A stretch of DNA of 64,000 bases from positions 183,624 through 247,623 of the forward strand of contig NZ_JAHLQC010000004.1 of the NCBI RefSeq assembly GCF_018918265.1. The letters run 5' to 3'. Within the stretch, counting starts at the first letter, position 1, and each line of letters starts with the position of its first letter. Below the pieces are notes generated by a model, which made no database searches, was not told the DNA's origin, and saw nothing but the letters and a program-made list of their open reading frames with translations. A program made the translations under genes and the position numbers. This DNA is from Falcatimonas sp. MSJ-15 (GTDB lineage Bacteria; Bacillota; Clostridia; Lachnospirales; Lachnospiraceae). Shown in pieces: positions 63,877-64,000 of the stretch.

Positions 63877-64000
63877 GGCTCTTTGTCAAGAGCGGGGGTA
63901 AAATCCCATATTGGAAACCTGGTGCATAAGCATCAGGTTTCTTTAATATAACTAAGTCGTTGATAGCAAAATTCTATTTCTAAAATTCTCAAAGTTACGG
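63877..64000 (-). mobile_element. Terminus of an ISL3-family insertion sequence, cut by the window edge
   Basis: GGCTCTTTGTCAAGAGCGGG at 63877 has the form of an ISL3-family inverted-repeat end, and the transposase C-terminus follows inside it. Only the last ~124 bases of the element are in the window, so the other end and target duplication cannot be seen. Confidence 0.65.
63952..64000 (-). CDS. ISL3-family transposase, last 16 codons only
   Basis: On the minus strand the last codons read RNFENFRNRILLSTT followed by TAG; this matches the C-terminal pattern of ISL3/IS204/IS1001-type DDE transposases as I recall it. The rest lies beyond base 64000. With so few residues the family call rests partly on the adjacent terminal repeat. 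Confidence 0.6.
   Translation of the reverse strand, partial: RNFENFRNRILLSTT

Larger units (their letters stand above)
63649..63951. other. Non-coding repeat-rich stretch downstream of the GH105 gene
   Basis: About 300 bases holding, in order, an imperfect hairpin (63650-63683), six 15-bp tandem repeats (63688-63777), a long hairpin (63819-63868) and the ISL3-like end (from 63877). No gene is visible. Confidence 0.7.

Noticed and set aside
1..64000. tRNA, rRNA, prophage, defence island or replication origin
   Set aside because: I found no cloverleaf, rRNA-like stretch, phage structural gene, restriction or toxin gene, or DnaA-box cluster in the window.

Overview
The window is chromosomal DNA from a low-GC, motile member of the Firmicutes. 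The gene set (two-part chemotaxis/flagellar cluster with CheC, CheD and FliY, Gram-positive PolC, CodY, MecA, a DUF342/FapA protein next to the flagellar sigma factor, MltG-like and DUF6115-like genes before rpsB, and a GH105 pectin-fragment hydrolase) points to the Lachnospiraceae, perhaps near Lachnospira/Eubacterium eligens or Roseburia. That placement is inference from gene content and order, not from a marker search. Almost everything (bases 1 to 62274) is on the minus strand, so transcription runs from right to left.

Layout in transcription order: pilT (61195-62274), then comM, dprA and topA, then codY. A 0.7-kb non-coding stretch (54417-55112) follows, and then the fla/che cluster from flgB (54416) to fliA and fapA (21561): basal body and rod, motor switch, export apparatus, hook, stator, C ring, FlhF/FlhG, PilZ protein and the Che proteins. 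After it come a small basic protein, a DUF6115-type membrane/coiled-coil protein, an MltG-like stub, rpsB-tsf, a block of six envelope and signalling genes (lipoprotein, a small unknown, HD-GYP phosphodiesterase, MecA, polysaccharide deacetylase, bactofilin), then pyrH-frr-uppS-cdsA-dxr-rseP-ispG and the truncated polC. This is close to the order known in Bacillus subtilis (dprA-topA ... codY-flgB ... sigD-swrB-rpsB-tsf-pyrH-frr-uppS-cdsA-dxr-rasP-proS-polC), with motA/motB and a PilZ gene inside the cluster, a 6.9-kb block between tsf and pyrH, and ispG in place of proS.

The only plus-strand gene is the GH105 hydrolase (62521-63648), divergent from pilT. Beyond it lie a 15-bp tandem repeat, a large hairpin, and the terminus and C-terminal codons of an ISL3-like transposase cut by the window edge. 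Two 53-54-nt near-identical hairpins that look like IS200/IS605-type ends sit at the rseP 3' end and in the comM leader.

No rRNA, tRNA, CRISPR array or defence system is visible. The coding content is mostly housekeeping and motility; I found no wholly new multi-gene system. The observations most worth checking are non-coding: helically phased 11-bp repeats and palindromes ahead of flgB, two sigma-D-like promoters inside the flagellar cluster, a nested leader structure ahead of rpsB, the solo mobile-element ends, and a SwrB-like gene in the SwrB position.
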